Of a stretch of DNA of 64,000 bases, positions 15,413-23,705 are shown in pieces. The notes beneath the pieces were generated by a model. It saw only the letters and a program-made list of their open reading frames with translations, was not told the origin of the DNA and made no database searches. This DNA is from an uncultured bacterium (GTDB lineage Bacteria; Verrucomicrobiota; Lentisphaeria; Victivallales; UBA1829), in NCBI GenBank assembly GCA_900549415.1, contig URNX01000010.1, positions 25,025 to 89,024 on the forward strand, written 5' to 3'. Numbering within the stretch: position 1 is the stretch's first letter; every line of letters starts with the position of its first letter. The translations under genes were made by a program, and so were the position numbers.

Positions 15413-16240
15413 ATGCCTACAAAATCTTTTAATCCGATTACCAAGAGCCGCAGATACATCACGGTTCTGGATTATTCCGAACTGACGCGCACCACGCCGC
15501 AGAAGAGCCTTACCAAAGGCAAAAAGTCCACCGGCGGACGTAACAGCGCGGGCAGAATCACCACCCGCTTCCGCGGTAACGGCAACAAGCGCCGCTACAG
15601 AATGATCGACTTCAAGCGCACCAAAGACGGTGTGCCTGCAGTCGTTCAGCAGATTGAGTACGATCCGAACCGCTCCGCATTCATCGCTCTTCTGGCGTAT
15701 GCGGACGGCGAGAAGAGCTATATTCTCGCTCCGGAAGGTCTGACGGTCGGTCAGACGGTTGTTTCCGGCGAACAGGCGGAAATCAAGCCGGGCAACGCCA
15801 TGGCTCTCCGCAACATCCCGGTCGGTCTTGAAATCCACTGCATCGAGTTTGTCCCCGGACGCGGCGCCAAGATGGTCCGTTCCGCCGGACAGGTTGCGCT
15901 GCTCCGTTCCAAAGACGGCGACTACGCGCAGGTCAAGCTCCCCAGCGGTGAAGTCCGTCTCGTCAATCTCGCCTGCAAAGCGACGATCGGCAAGGTCGGC
16001 AACGGCGACCACATGAACGTCTCTCTCGGCAAGGCCGGCAAGAAGCGTTACCTCGGCAAGAGACCGCACGTCCGCGGACTTGCGATGAACCCGGTCGACC
16101 ATCCGATGGGCGGCGGTGAAGGCAGAACAAGCGGCGGCGGTCATCCCGTTTCGCCCTGGGGTCAGCTTGCCAAAGGCAAGAAGACACGCTGCCCGAGAAA
16201 GAACAGCAAACGCTTCATCGTTGAACGGAGGAAGAAATAA
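15413..16240 (+). CDS. rplB: 50S ribosomal protein L2
   Basis: L2 is essential for subunit association and the peptidyl transferase centre. Length 275. The sequence has GGRNSAGRITTRFRGNGNKRRYR near the N-terminus and the highly conserved C-terminal stretch RGLAMNPVDHPMGGGEGRT, which carries the histidine implicated in peptidyl transfer. The stop overlaps the rpsS start by one base (TAATG). Confidence 0.97.
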   Translation: MPTKSFNPITKSRRYITVLDYSELTRTTPQKSLTKGKKSTGGRNSAGRITTRFRGNGNKRRYRMIDFKRTKDGVPAVVQQIEYDPNRSAFIALLAYADGEKSYILAPEGLTVGQTVVSGEQAEIKPGNAMALRNIPVGLEIHCIEFVPGRGAKMVRSAGQVALLRSKDGDYAQVKLPSGEVRLVNLACKATIGKVGNGDHMNVSLGKAGKKRYLGKRPHVRGLAMNPVDHPMGGGEGRTSGGGHPVSPWGQLAKGKKTRCPRKNSKRFIVERRKK

Positions 16241-16515
16241 TGCCCAGATCTATCAAAAAAGGTCCCTTCGTGGACTATTACCTGATCGAGAAGATCGAGA
16301 AAATGGACAAATCCGGCAAGAAGGCCCCGATCAAGACCTGGTCCCGTCGTTCGATGGTGATTCCGGATTTTGTCGGACATACCTTCAATGTGCATAACGG
16401 CAAGTCCTTTGTTTCCGTGTTCGTCACGGAAAATATGGTTGGACACAGACTCGGCGAGTTTGCTCCCACCCGTACATTCAAAGGTCACGGCGTTGTCAGC
16501 GGCAAGACTGTCTGA
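16240..16515 (+). CDS. rpsS: 30S ribosomal protein S19
   Basis: S19 lies in the small-subunit head next to S13. The protein is 91 residues, starting MPRSIKKGPFVD and containing the family signature KTWSRRSMVIPDFVGHTFNVHNGK and GEFAPTRTFKGH. In most bacteria rplV, rpsC, rplP, rpmC and rpsQ follow immediately. Here a strong intrinsic terminator begins 19 bases after the stop and an unrelated gene (dxs) comes next, so the rest of the S10 cluster must be elsewhere. Confidence 0.97.
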   Translation: MPRSIKKGPFVDYYLIEKIEKMDKSGKKAPIKTWSRRSMVIPDFVGHTFNVHNGKSFVSVFVTENMVGHRLGEFAPTRTFKGHGVVSGKTV

Positions 16516-16533
16516 TGATCTCTTACTGATCGG

Positions 16534-16569
16534 AAAAACCGGTTCCTCTCGGGGAGCCGGTTTTTTTTT
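16534..16569 (+). terminator. Intrinsic terminator after rpsS
   Basis: The stem AACCGG(T)TCC / GGA(G)CCGGTT (about 16537-16562) is followed by nine T bases (16561-16569, the first two also pairing). It ends the shortened S10 operon. Confidence 0.9.
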
Positions 16570-16588
16570 CACTTTCTCCGAAAACGAT

Positions 16589-16616
16589 TTGAAACACTCA
16601 TTTTTTGTGATAAATT
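16589..16616 (+). promoter_or_regulatory. Probable sigma-70 promoter of dxs
   Basis: TTGAAA (16589-16594), a 16-base spacer and TAAATT (16611-16616) lie right after the rpsS terminator, with a predicted start about 22 bases before the dxs ATG. The -35 is strong and the -10 only fair. Confidence 0.5.
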
Positions 16617-16643
16617 TATGAGTTTTACCGAGAGGGATTGAGA

Positions 16644-18512
16644 ATGAGTGCCTTATTAGACCGCGTGAACGGTCCGCAAGATATAAAAAATATGTCGCAG
16701 GCGGAGCTCCTGCAGCTCTGTGATGAGCTCCGCAGCAATATCATTTCCGTTGTTTCCAGAAACGGCGGACACCTCGCGCCCAATCTCGGAGTGATTGAAC
16801 TGACGGTTGCGCTTCACCGAGTCTTCAACAGCCCGGAGGATAAGATCATCTGGGACGTGGGGCATCAGTCCTATTCCCACAAGATTCTTACCGGACGGTT
16901 CAAACGTTTCCCGACGATCCGCCAGTACGGAGGACTTTCCGGATTCCAGCAGCCCGTGGAGTCGGAGCATGATGCGTTCGTTACCGGTCATGCGGGAGTC
17001 GCGCTCTCTTCGGCGATGGGGCTGGCCGCGGCAAATGAGGCGGAAGGACGCAAGGACGCCAAAGTCGTTGCGGTCGTCGGCGACGGCGCGCTCGGAAACG
17101 GTGTTTCCCTGGAGGCACTCAACAATATCCGCGAGCTCAAACGGAATCTGATTCTGGTTATCAATGACAATAAAATGTCGATTTCAAAAAGCGTGGGAAC
17201 GATTTCCACGCACCTGACGCGGATCATCACGGGACGCGGTTACAATCATTTCAAATCTTATGTCAAATACGTCCTCCGCAAACTGCCGTTCGGTTCGGCT
17301 GTGATTCATTTCATCAGCCGCGTGGAAGAGCTGACAAAACATCTGCTTGTTTCGAGCGTGTTTTTCGAAGAGATGGGGTTCAAGTACGTGGGGCCGATCG
17401 ACGGACATGATTTGCCCTCCCTTATCAGCCACTTCGAGAAGATTCGCGAGATTACGGCGCGTCCGATTGCTGTTCATGTGATCACGGAAAAGGGACATGG
17501 TTGCAAGTATGCGATCTCCTCGCCGGAGAAGTTTCACGGGGTTCCCGCGTTCGATCCGGTGACGGGCGAACTGAAGGCCGGGCCGAAAAGCACCTATTCA
17601 TTCTCCGCCGCGTTCGGCGATTCGCTGATTGCCCTGGCGGAGAAACACCCGGAGGTCGTTGCTCTGACCGCCGCCATGTCGAGCGGAACGGGGCTTTCCA
17701 AATTTGCGAAACAGTTCCGCGACCGCTTTTATGACGTCGGAATCGCGGAAGAGCATTGCGTCGCTTTTGCGGGGGGGCTCGCCGCAGGCGGGTTGCGGCC
17801 AGTCGTCGCGATCTATTCCACGTTCCTGCAACGCGCGCTCGACTGCGTGTTTCATGACATCTGTCTCCAGAACCGTCCGGTGATCTTCGGCGTTGACCGG
17901 GCGGGGGCGGTGGAGGATGGACCGACGCATCACGGAATCTACGACTTGCCGTTCCTGCTCGGAATGCCGGGACTTGCGATCCTCTGTCCGCGCGATGCAA
18001 CTGAACTGCGTGAGATGCTGTTTGCCGCATACGAGCACAATGCGCCTGTCATGCTCCGCTATCCGCGCTCCGATGCATCGGATATTGAGGTTCCGCGCGC
18101 ACCGTTCGTCTGGGGAAGGGCGGAAGTCGTGGCGGAGGGAACGGAAGTTTCCATCTGGTCGGACGGGCGTGAACTGCTGACCGCACTTGCTTCCGCCGCG
18201 CTTTTGCGGGCGAAAGGGGTGAGCGCGGCGGTCGTCAACACGCGCTTTCTGAAACCGTTCGATTCGGAGCTGCTTCTGCATGAGGCGGAAAACAAACTGC
18301 TGGTGACGATCGAGGACAGTCAGCATTCGGGCGGGCTCGGACGGATTGTCAATGATCTGCTGGTCGGGAACCCGAACAAGGGCGTGCTTCATTTCAGCTG
18401 GCCGAAGGGGATCCTGCCGCATGGATCCGTGCGGATTCTGCGTGAAAACAACGGGATGCTGCCGGAAAGCATTGCTTCCGCAGTTCTGAAAAAACTCGGG
18501 CGGGACGCATGA
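16644..18512 (+). CDS. dxs: 1-deoxy-D-xylulose-5-phosphate synthase
   Basis: Dxs condenses pyruvate and glyceraldehyde-3-phosphate with thiamine diphosphate, the entry step of the MEP isoprenoid route and a precursor step for thiamine and pyridoxal. The N-terminal domain has GGHLAPNLGVIELTVALH and the GHQSYSHKILTGR histidine. The ThDP/Mg2+ motif is GDGALGNGV...ND, and the catalytic Glu lies in GIAEEHCVAFAGGLA. The C-terminal transketolase domain is complete. I choose ATG 16644 over the in-frame TTG 16638, since GAGGGA lies at better spacing; this gives 622 residues. It overlaps the next gene by 4 bases. Confidence 0.95.
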   Translation: MSALLDRVNGPQDIKNMSQAELLQLCDELRSNIISVVSRNGGHLAPNLGVIELTVALHRVFNSPEDKIIWDVGHQSYSHKILTGRFKRFPTIRQYGGLSGFQQPVESEHDAFVTGHAGVALSSAMGLAAANEAEGRKDAKVVAVVGDGALGNGVSLEALNNIRELKRNLILVINDNKMSISKSVGTISTHLTRIITGRGYNHFKSYVKYVLRKLPFGSAVIHFISRVEELTKHLLVSSVFFEEMGFKYVGPIDGHDLPSLISHFEKIREITARPIAVHVITEKGHGCKYAISSPEKFHGVPAFDPVTGELKAGPKSTYSFSAAFGDSLIALAEKHPEVVALTAAMSSGTGLSKFAKQFRDRFYDVGIAEEHCVAFAGGLAAGGLRPVVAIYSTFLQRALDCVFHDICLQNRPVIFGVDRAGAVEDGPTHHGIYDLPFLLGMPGLAILCPRDATELREMLFAAYEHNAPVMLRYPRSDASDIEVPRAPFVWGRAEVVAEGTEVSIWSDGRELLTALASAALLRAKGVSAAVVNTRFLKPFDSELLLHEAENKLLVTIEDSQHSGGLGRIVNDLLVGNPNKGVLHFSWPKGILPHGSVRILRENNGMLPESIASAVLKKLGRDA

Positions 18513-20437
18513 AGAACGGAGCGGCGGTTTTTCTGATTCTTTCCGGCGCGGCCGCGGCGCTGCTTTCATCATTTGTTTTTCTTTATTTCAATATGATCGG
18601 ACTGGAACCGGCGTTTTTCAAAACGTTCTACACCGATCTGGTTCCCTCCGCGGCAATTGCTCCGCTGGCTCTGCTTTCGCTTCTCGCGGGATTCATTGTT
18701 CAGCGCAAGACGGAGGAGAAAGCTCCGGCGGTTGCACGTGCGGTGATGCCTGCGTGGCTGCTGTTCCCGCTTCTGCCGTTTCCGTGCTTTTTCAGCGTGA
18801 CGGCATTTATTTTCATCGCGATGATTGTGACGTGGCGGATTGCGCAGGTCTGCGGCTGGCATTTTTCGGCATGGAAGCGGACTCCGACACTGCTTGTGCT
18901 TGCGGCCGGAACGCTGACGGGGCTCGCGTGGGGAATCTACATGCAGAACGAATCGTTCAACCGTCTGTGGTTCACTTACACCGACTGGACGGAGTATTAC
19001 GAGGGATACCTGCGACTGCGGCATTCGCTCGGCAGACCGCTGATGTTCCTCTACAATGCGGGGCATTTCAATCCGCTCCCGAACATTCTGATCACTCCGT
19101 TCGTGGCACTGTTTCCGGATCCGCGGACTCTGTTCGTCCTGAATTCGATCTTTATCTATGTTCTGATTCCGATGTGGTACTGGCTGGCGCGGACGCTTGG
19201 ATTCGGACGCTGTCCGGCGGTTCTGACGGCCCTGGCGCTGATGCTTCACTTTACTGTTCCGAATCTGAACCTGTCGCTCTTCTACGGGTTTCATCCGATT
19301 GTGATGTTTCCGGCGCTGCTTGCGGCGTTTTACTGTTTCTACCGCAAGGGGAACCGAACCGGCGCTGGCGTTTGCTTTGTACTGATTCTGCTTTTGCAGG
19401 AGACTACGGCGGTGTTCTGGTTCGGCTGGGGAATTTACCTGATTCTGAAACGGCGGTACTGGCAGGGGGTGCTGCTTGCGGTGTTTTCGTGCGCATGGTT
19501 CGCGTTTACGGTGAAGGTGATCTGCCCGGCGGTGAAACGGATTCTTTACGACATGCCGGAATCATGGAACAGCAATTATGTGCAGACTTTCCATTATGCA
19601 GAGCTTGGCGGATCGATTACAGACATTCTGCTTGCTCCGTTTGTGCGGACAGTTCCGTTTCTGGAGAAGCTCTGCAATCCGCTGAACTTTGCGTTTGCGG
19701 GAGTGATTCTGCTGGCGTTTTTCCCTCTGGCAACTGCGGCGCCGCGTCTGCTTGCGGCGTCCCTGCCGCTGCTGCTTGGAATTTTTATGATGGGCGGGGC
19801 GGATGCTCTGAATATTTCAATGTGGTATCAGACGGAAATTTTTGCGATTCTGGCGGTTGCGAGCGCGGCGGGGTATCTGAGTTTCCGGCGGAACGGGAAT
19901 GTCTGCATGGTTCCGTTTGCGGTCGGAATTCCGAGGTATTCAAGGCGCAGACGTGCGACTGCGGCGGTGTTTGCTGTGCTTGCGGGGATGGTGCTGTGCG
20001 GCGTGTTTTTCGGCAGACTTCCGGTCGGAAAGTATGCGTTCAGCCGGATTCAGGAGCGCCCGGACTGCTCGGAACTGATTGCGGAAATCAAATCGAAAAT
20101 GCCGCCGGATGCGTTTGTTCTGACGAACAAGCAGATGCAGATTCATTTTATCGGGCGTTCGGGGAACATCATGGATGCGGCGGAGCCGTTCCGGGCGGAT
20201 TACGTGCTGACATATCTGGATGACCTGCATGTGGATTTTGAGAAGAACCGCGCTCTGTATGAACGGATGAAGCTTGAGCCCGGCTATGAAACGGTTTTGT
20301 CCCATGAGGTTCGCGGCTGCAATCTGATTCTGTACCGGAAGAAGTTAGAGGCAATTTTTGAATTCCGGCAGTTGTATTTTCTGAAATCCGGTGTATATTT
20401 CCGGTTGAAAAAATTCCGTTTTACACACCTACATTAA
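18509..20437 (+). CDS. DUF2079-like polytopic membrane protein
   Basis: A 642-residue membrane protein with about a dozen hydrophobic segments. The loop around residues 150-195 (WTEYYEGYLRLRHSLG ... YNAGHFNPLPNILITPFVALFP) matches the pattern I know from DUF2079, a family suspected to be GT-C type glycosyltransferases that use polyprenyl-phosphate sugars. A soluble ~130-residue C-terminal domain follows the last membrane span (SELIAEIKSKMPPDAFVLTNKQ...), resembling the outward domain of DUF2079 proteins. The start overlaps dxs by 4 bases (ATGA), so it is translated from the dxs mRNA; isoprenoid supply and a lipid-linked glycosyltransferase make a plausible pair. The function is inferred. Confidence 0.65.
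   Translation: MKNGAAVFLILSGAAAALLSSFVFLYFNMIGLEPAFFKTFYTDLVPSAAIAPLALLSLLAGFIVQRKTEEKAPAVARAVMPAWLLFPLLPFPCFFSVTAFIFIAMIVTWRIAQVCGWHFSAWKRTPTLLVLAAGTLTGLAWGIYMQNESFNRLWFTYTDWTEYYEGYLRLRHSLGRPLMFLYNAGHFNPLPNILITPFVALFPDPRTLFVLNSIFIYVLIPMWYWLARTLGFGRCPAVLTALALMLHFTVPNLNLSLFYGFHPIVMFPALLAAFYCFYRKGNRTGAGVCFVLILLLQETTAVFWFGWGIYLILKRRYWQGVLLAVFSCAWFAFTVKVICPAVKRILYDMPESWNSNYVQTFHYAELGGSITDILLAPFVRTVPFLEKLCNPLNFAFAGVILLAFFPLATAAPRLLAASLPLLLGIFMMGGADALNISMWYQTEIFAILAVASAAGYLSFRRNGNVCMVPFAVGIPRYSRRRRATAAVFAVLAGMVLCGVFFGRLPVGKYAFSRIQERPDCSELIAEIKSKMPPDAFVLTNKQMQIHFIGRSGNIMDAAEPFRADYVLTYLDDLHVDFEKNRALYERMKLEPGYETVLSHEVRGCNLILYRKKLEAIFEFRQLYFLKSGVYFRLKKFRFTHLH
20372..20399 (+). promoter_or_regulatory. 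Candidate promoter for the scaffold/GGGtGRT pair
   Basis: TTGTAT (20372-20377), a 16-base spacer and TATATT (20394-20399) lie within the last codons of the DUF2079-like gene, about 48 bases before the next ATG. The local AT-rich patch contrasts with the GC-rich coding sequence. Confidence 0.5.
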
Positions 20438-20447
20438 GGAGGAAAAA

Positions 20448-21158
20448 ATGCAGTTTACTCACGAAGTCGAGCAGATGTGCTGTGTCGCGAAGGGTCCGAA
20501 GAACCCGCCGGCGCCGATTCCGCAGGAAGGCGGATGGACCCACGTCAAAGAAGTCAACCAGATCTCCGGTCTCACCCACGGTGTGGGCTGGTGCGCACCG
20601 CAGCAGGGCGCATGCAAACTTACGCTGAACGTCAAGGACGGCATCATTCAGGAAGCTCTGGTCGAGACGATCGGCTGCTCCGGCATGACGCATTCCGCGG
20701 CTATGGCGGCAGAAATTCTTCCGGGCAAGACGATTCTCGAAGCCCTGAACACCGACCTTGTCTGCGACGCGATCAACACCGCGATGCGCGAACTCTTCCT
20801 CCAGATCGTTTATGGACGCACCCAGACAGCGTTCTCCGAAGGCGGACTTCCGATCGGAGCCGGACTCGAAGACCTCAAGCAGCTCCGTTCCATCACCGGA
20901 ACGATGTACAGCACCGCTGAAAAGGGCGTCCGCTATCTCGAAATGGCGGAAGGCTATGTCACCGGTCTCGCACTCGACGACGAAAGCAAGGTCATCGGCT
21001 ACCAGTTCGTCAACCTCGGCAAGATGATGGAATTCGTCAACAAGTCCACCCCGGAAGATCTGGAAAAGATGAATGTCAAAGACTTCGTCGCGAAGTTCCA
21101 GAAGACCTACGGCCGCTTCGCCGACGCCGCCAAAGTCATCAACCCGCGCAAAGCATAA
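20448..21158 (+). CDS. IscU/NifU-like iron-sulfur scaffold protein partnered with GGGtGRT protein
   Basis: A 236-residue protein of the IscU/NifU-like scaffold type that is found beside GGGtGRT proteins in anaerobes. Cysteines that could hold a cluster are in CCVAKG (about residues 11-12), GWCAPQQGAC (about 48-55) and ETIGCSGMTHS (about 77), the last resembling the conserved ...GC.... motif of IscU. A consensus AAGGAGG ribosome binding site precedes ATG 20448. It lies 12 bases upstream of the GGGtGRT gene and they surely form one transcript. The client protein is unknown, and no cysteine desulfurase lies nearby. Confidence 0.75.
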   Translation: MQFTHEVEQMCCVAKGPKNPPAPIPQEGGWTHVKEVNQISGLTHGVGWCAPQQGACKLTLNVKDGIIQEALVETIGCSGMTHSAAMAAEILPGKTILEALNTDLVCDAINTAMRELFLQIVYGRTQTAFSEGGLPIGAGLEDLKQLRSITGTMYSTAEKGVRYLEMAEGYVTGLALDDESKVIGYQFVNLGKMMEFVNKSTPEDLEKMNVKDFVAKFQKTYGRFADAAKVINPRKA

Positions 21159-21170
21159 GGAGTCGTTACC

Positions 21171-22172
21171 ATGGCACTGTTTGAAAGCTATGAACGCCGC
21201 ATCAATCAGATCAACAAATTTCTGAACGACAACGGCATTGCTTCCATCGAGGAAGCGGAAAAGATCTGCAAGGCGAAAGGTCTCGACATCTATCAGCGCG
21301 TCAAAGACATCCAGCCGATCTGCTTTGAGAACGCCTGCTGGGCATACCTCGTCGGCGCGGCTGTCGCAATCAAGCGCGGCCAGACCGTCGCTTCCGAAAT
21401 CGCGAAGACCCTCGGCGAAGGTCTCCAGTCCTTCTGCATCCCCGGCTCCGTCGCGGATGACCGCAAAGTCGGTCTCGGACACGGCAATCTCGCTTCCATG
21501 CTCCTCGAAGAAAAAACCAAATGCTTTGCGTTCTGCGCAGGTCACGAATCCTTCGCGGCCGCGGAAGGTGCGATTGGTCTCGCAAAGTCCGCAAACAAAG
21601 TCCGCAAGGAACCGCTCCGCGTTATCCTGAACGGTCTCGGCAAGGACGCTGCGGAAATCATCTCCCGCATCAACGGCTTCACGCATGTTGAAACCAGATT
21701 CGACTACAAGACCGGCAAGCTCAACGTCACCAAGGAGAAAGCTTACTCCAAGGGCGAACGCGCCGCCGTCCGCTGCTATGGCGCCGACGACGTCCGCGAA
21801 GGCGTTGCGATCATGTGGAAGGAAGATGTGGATATCGCGATTACCGGAAACTCCACGAACCCGACCCGCTTCCAGCACCCGGTCATGGGTACCTACAAGA
21901 AAGAGCGTCTTGAGGCTGGCAAGCCCTTCTTCTCCGTTGCTTCCGGCGGCGGAACGGGACGTACCCTTCACCCGGACAACATGGCTGCCGGCCCGGCCTC
22001 TTACGGCATGACCGACACCATGGGCAGAATGCACTCCGACGCTCAGTTCGCCGGATCCTCCTCCGTTCCGGCTCACGTCGAAATGATGGGTCTGATCGGC
22101 ATGGGCAACAACCCGATGGTCGGCGCTTCCGTCGACGTCGCCGTTGCTGTCGCCCAGGCGATGAAAGCGTAA
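21171..22172 (+). CDS. GGGtGRT protein
   Basis: A 333-residue protein carrying the family-defining motif SGGGTGRTLHPDNMAAGPASYGMTD-type segment (about residues 260-280). The family is named for this motif and its biochemical role is not known to me. No signal peptide or membrane span is seen. Internal Gly-rich turns (GHGNLASM, CAGHESFAAAEG) suggest a nucleotide- or cofactor-binding fold, but that is inference. It follows an IscU-like scaffold gene and is closed by a strong terminator, so the two form a self-contained two-gene operon. Confidence 0.8.
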   Translation: MALFESYERRINQINKFLNDNGIASIEEAEKICKAKGLDIYQRVKDIQPICFENACWAYLVGAAVAIKRGQTVASEIAKTLGEGLQSFCIPGSVADDRKVGLGHGNLASMLLEEKTKCFAFCAGHESFAAAEGAIGLAKSANKVRKEPLRVILNGLGKDAAEIISRINGFTHVETRFDYKTGKLNVTKEKAYSKGERAAVRCYGADDVREGVAIMWKEDVDIAITGNSTNPTRFQHPVMGTYKKERLEAGKPFFSVASGGGTGRTLHPDNMAAGPASYGMTDTMGRMHSDAQFAGSSSVPAHVEMMGLIGMGNNPMVGASVDVAVAVAQAMKA

Positions 22173-22197
22173 TTCACGCTTCTCATAAAGCATTCAA

Positions 22198-22235
22198 GCC
22201 GTCCGCGCAGATTTTCCGCGCGGACGGCTTTTTTT
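22198..22235 (+). terminator. Intrinsic terminator after the GGGtGRT gene
   Basis: A perfect 11-bp stem, GCCGTCCGCGC / GCGCGGACGGC (22198-22208 with 22218-22228), followed by seven T bases. It separates this operon from the convergent urtE. Confidence 0.93.
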
Positions 22236-22257
22236 ATTCGTTTTTTTGTGTTTGTGT

Positions 22258-22950
22258 TCAGACGGAGAGATAGCTTGTGATTTTCTCCACATCGAAGTTG
22301 CCGCGGGTATCCTCGCGGATAAAGCGTCCGGATTCAATGACATACATCTTGTCGGCAATGTCGATGGTGAAACTGAGCACCTGTTCGGAGACCACGATGG
22401 CAAGGTCTTTCGAGAGCTTGAGGTCGTTGATCTGCCGGGCTAGATCCTTGATGATCGACGGCTGAATGCCTTCTGTCGGCTCATCCAGAATCAGCACGCG
22501 CGGCTCGGCGACGAGGGCGCGGGCGATGGCAAGCTGCTGCTGTTGTCCGCCGGAGAGATTTCCGGCTTTTCTTCCGCGCATTTTGCAGAGAACATCAAAG
22601 ATGCTGTAGACTTCGGTCCGGAGCTGGACCCAGTGCTCCTTGATGCGCAGGCCTGCGCGGATGTTTTCCTCGACCGTGAGGTTGGAGAAGACGTGGCGTC
22701 CCTGCGGAACAAAGGCGATGCCGTTTTCGACATGCCGGTAGCTTTCCAGAAAAGTGACGTCGGTTCCGTTGACCTCGACTTTTCCGGATTTCGGGGGAAC
22801 CATGCCGATAAGACTCTTGAGCAGGGTTGATTTGCCCATGCCGTTGCGTCCCATAACGGCGACGATTTCGCGCGGCTTGACTTCAAAACTGACATCGTGG
22901 ACGATATGGCTCTGCCCGTACGCCACATTCAGATTTTCCACTTTCAACAT
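22258..22950 (-). CDS. urtE: Urea/amide ABC transporter ATP-binding subunit UrtE
   Basis: The second ATPase of a branched-chain-amino-acid-type (HAAT) importer. The 230-residue protein has Walker A GRNGMGKST, the signature LSGGQQQQLAIARAL, Walker B VLILDEP followed by TEGIQPSII, and a switch His replaced by SEQ (VVSEQ), as in the UrtE group. It is the last gene of the amiF-urtABCDE operon, 17 bases after urtD. Together with UrtD it powers the UrtB/UrtC channel. Confidence 0.88.
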   Translation of the reverse strand: MLKVENLNVAYGQSHIVHDVSFEVKPREIVAVMGRNGMGKSTLLKSLIGMVPPKSGKVEVNGTDVTFLESYRHVENGIAFVPQGRHVFSNLTVEENIRAGLRIKEHWVQLRTEVYSIFDVLCKMRGRKAGNLSGGQQQQLAIARALVAEPRVLILDEPTEGIQPSIIKDLARQINDLKLSKDLAIVVSEQVLSFTIDIADKMYVIESGRFIREDTRGNFDVEKITSYLSV

Positions 22951-22967
22951 GGGAGTTCTCCTTTCTC

Positions 22968-23705
22968 TCAGTGACCGAGATAAACGTCAATGACGGTTTT
23001 GTTGGTTTCAACGTCCTTCATGGAACCCTCTGCAATGACTTTGCCGTGATGCAGAACGGTGACGCGGTCGGCGATGGCGCGGACGAAGTTCATGTCATGT
23101 TCAATGACGAGAACCGAGCGTCGCTTGCGGATTTTGTCCAGCAGGAGCGCGGTCTGATGCCGTTCCTCAATGGTCATTCCGGCGACTGGTTCATCGAGCA
23201 GAATGAGTTTCGGGTCGGCGATGAGGAGCATTCCGATCTCCAGCCACTGCTTCTGTCCGTGGCTCAGCAGTTCTCCGGGAGTGTCGAGCTTGTCGCCGAG
23301 CATGATTTCGTCGGCGACTTCGCGGATGCGGGCTTCGATCTCCGGAGTTTTCCGGAAGAGAATCGAGCCGAGCACGGTGCGTCCGGCGGGGTAGGAAACC
23401 TCCAGGTTTTCGCGCACGGTCAGCTCCGGATAGATGGACGGAGTCTGGAATTTGCGTCCGACTCCGGCCTTGACGATATCCTGTTCCGCAAGCTTTGTGA
23501 GTTCAGTTCCTTCAAAGCGGATGCTTCCGGAGGTCGGCTTCGTCTTGCCGCAGATGAGGTCGAGAAGCGTGGTTTTGCCTGCGCCGTTGGGACCGATGAC
23601 GACGTGGACCGTTCCGCGGGTGAGGTAGAAGGAGACGTCGTCCACGGCTTTGAATCCGTCAAACGAAACTGTGAGACGTTCGACTTCGAGAGCAAAGTTG
23701 TTCAT
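22968..23705 (-). CDS. urtD: Urea/amide ABC transporter ATP-binding subunit UrtD
   Basis: The first ATPase of the importer. Its 245 residues include Walker A GPNGAGKTTL, the signature region LLSHGQKQWLEIGMLL (typical of UrtD, with SHGQ in place of SGGQ), Walker B LILLDEP followed by VAGMTIEE, and the H-loop IEHDMNFVRAI. It overlaps urtC by 4 bases. The order urtA-B-C-D-E is standard for urea/short-amide importers. Confidence 0.9.
   Translation of the reverse strand: MNNFALEVERLTVSFDGFKAVDDVSFYLTRGTVHVVIGPNGAGKTTLLDLICGKTKPTSGSIRFEGTELTKLAEQDIVKAGVGRKFQTPSIYPELTVRENLEVSYPAGRTVLGSILFRKTPEIEARIREVADEIMLGDKLDTPGELLSHGQKQWLEIGMLLIADPKLILLDEPVAGMTIEERHQTALLLDKIRKRRSVLVIEHDMNFVRAIADRVTVLHHGKVIAEGSMKDVETNKTVIDVYLGH

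Noticed and set aside
22198..22235. Bidirectional action of the terminator for urtE as well
   Set aside because: On the - strand the stem is not followed by a T-run, so it serves the + strand operon only; the end of the urt transcript was not identified.
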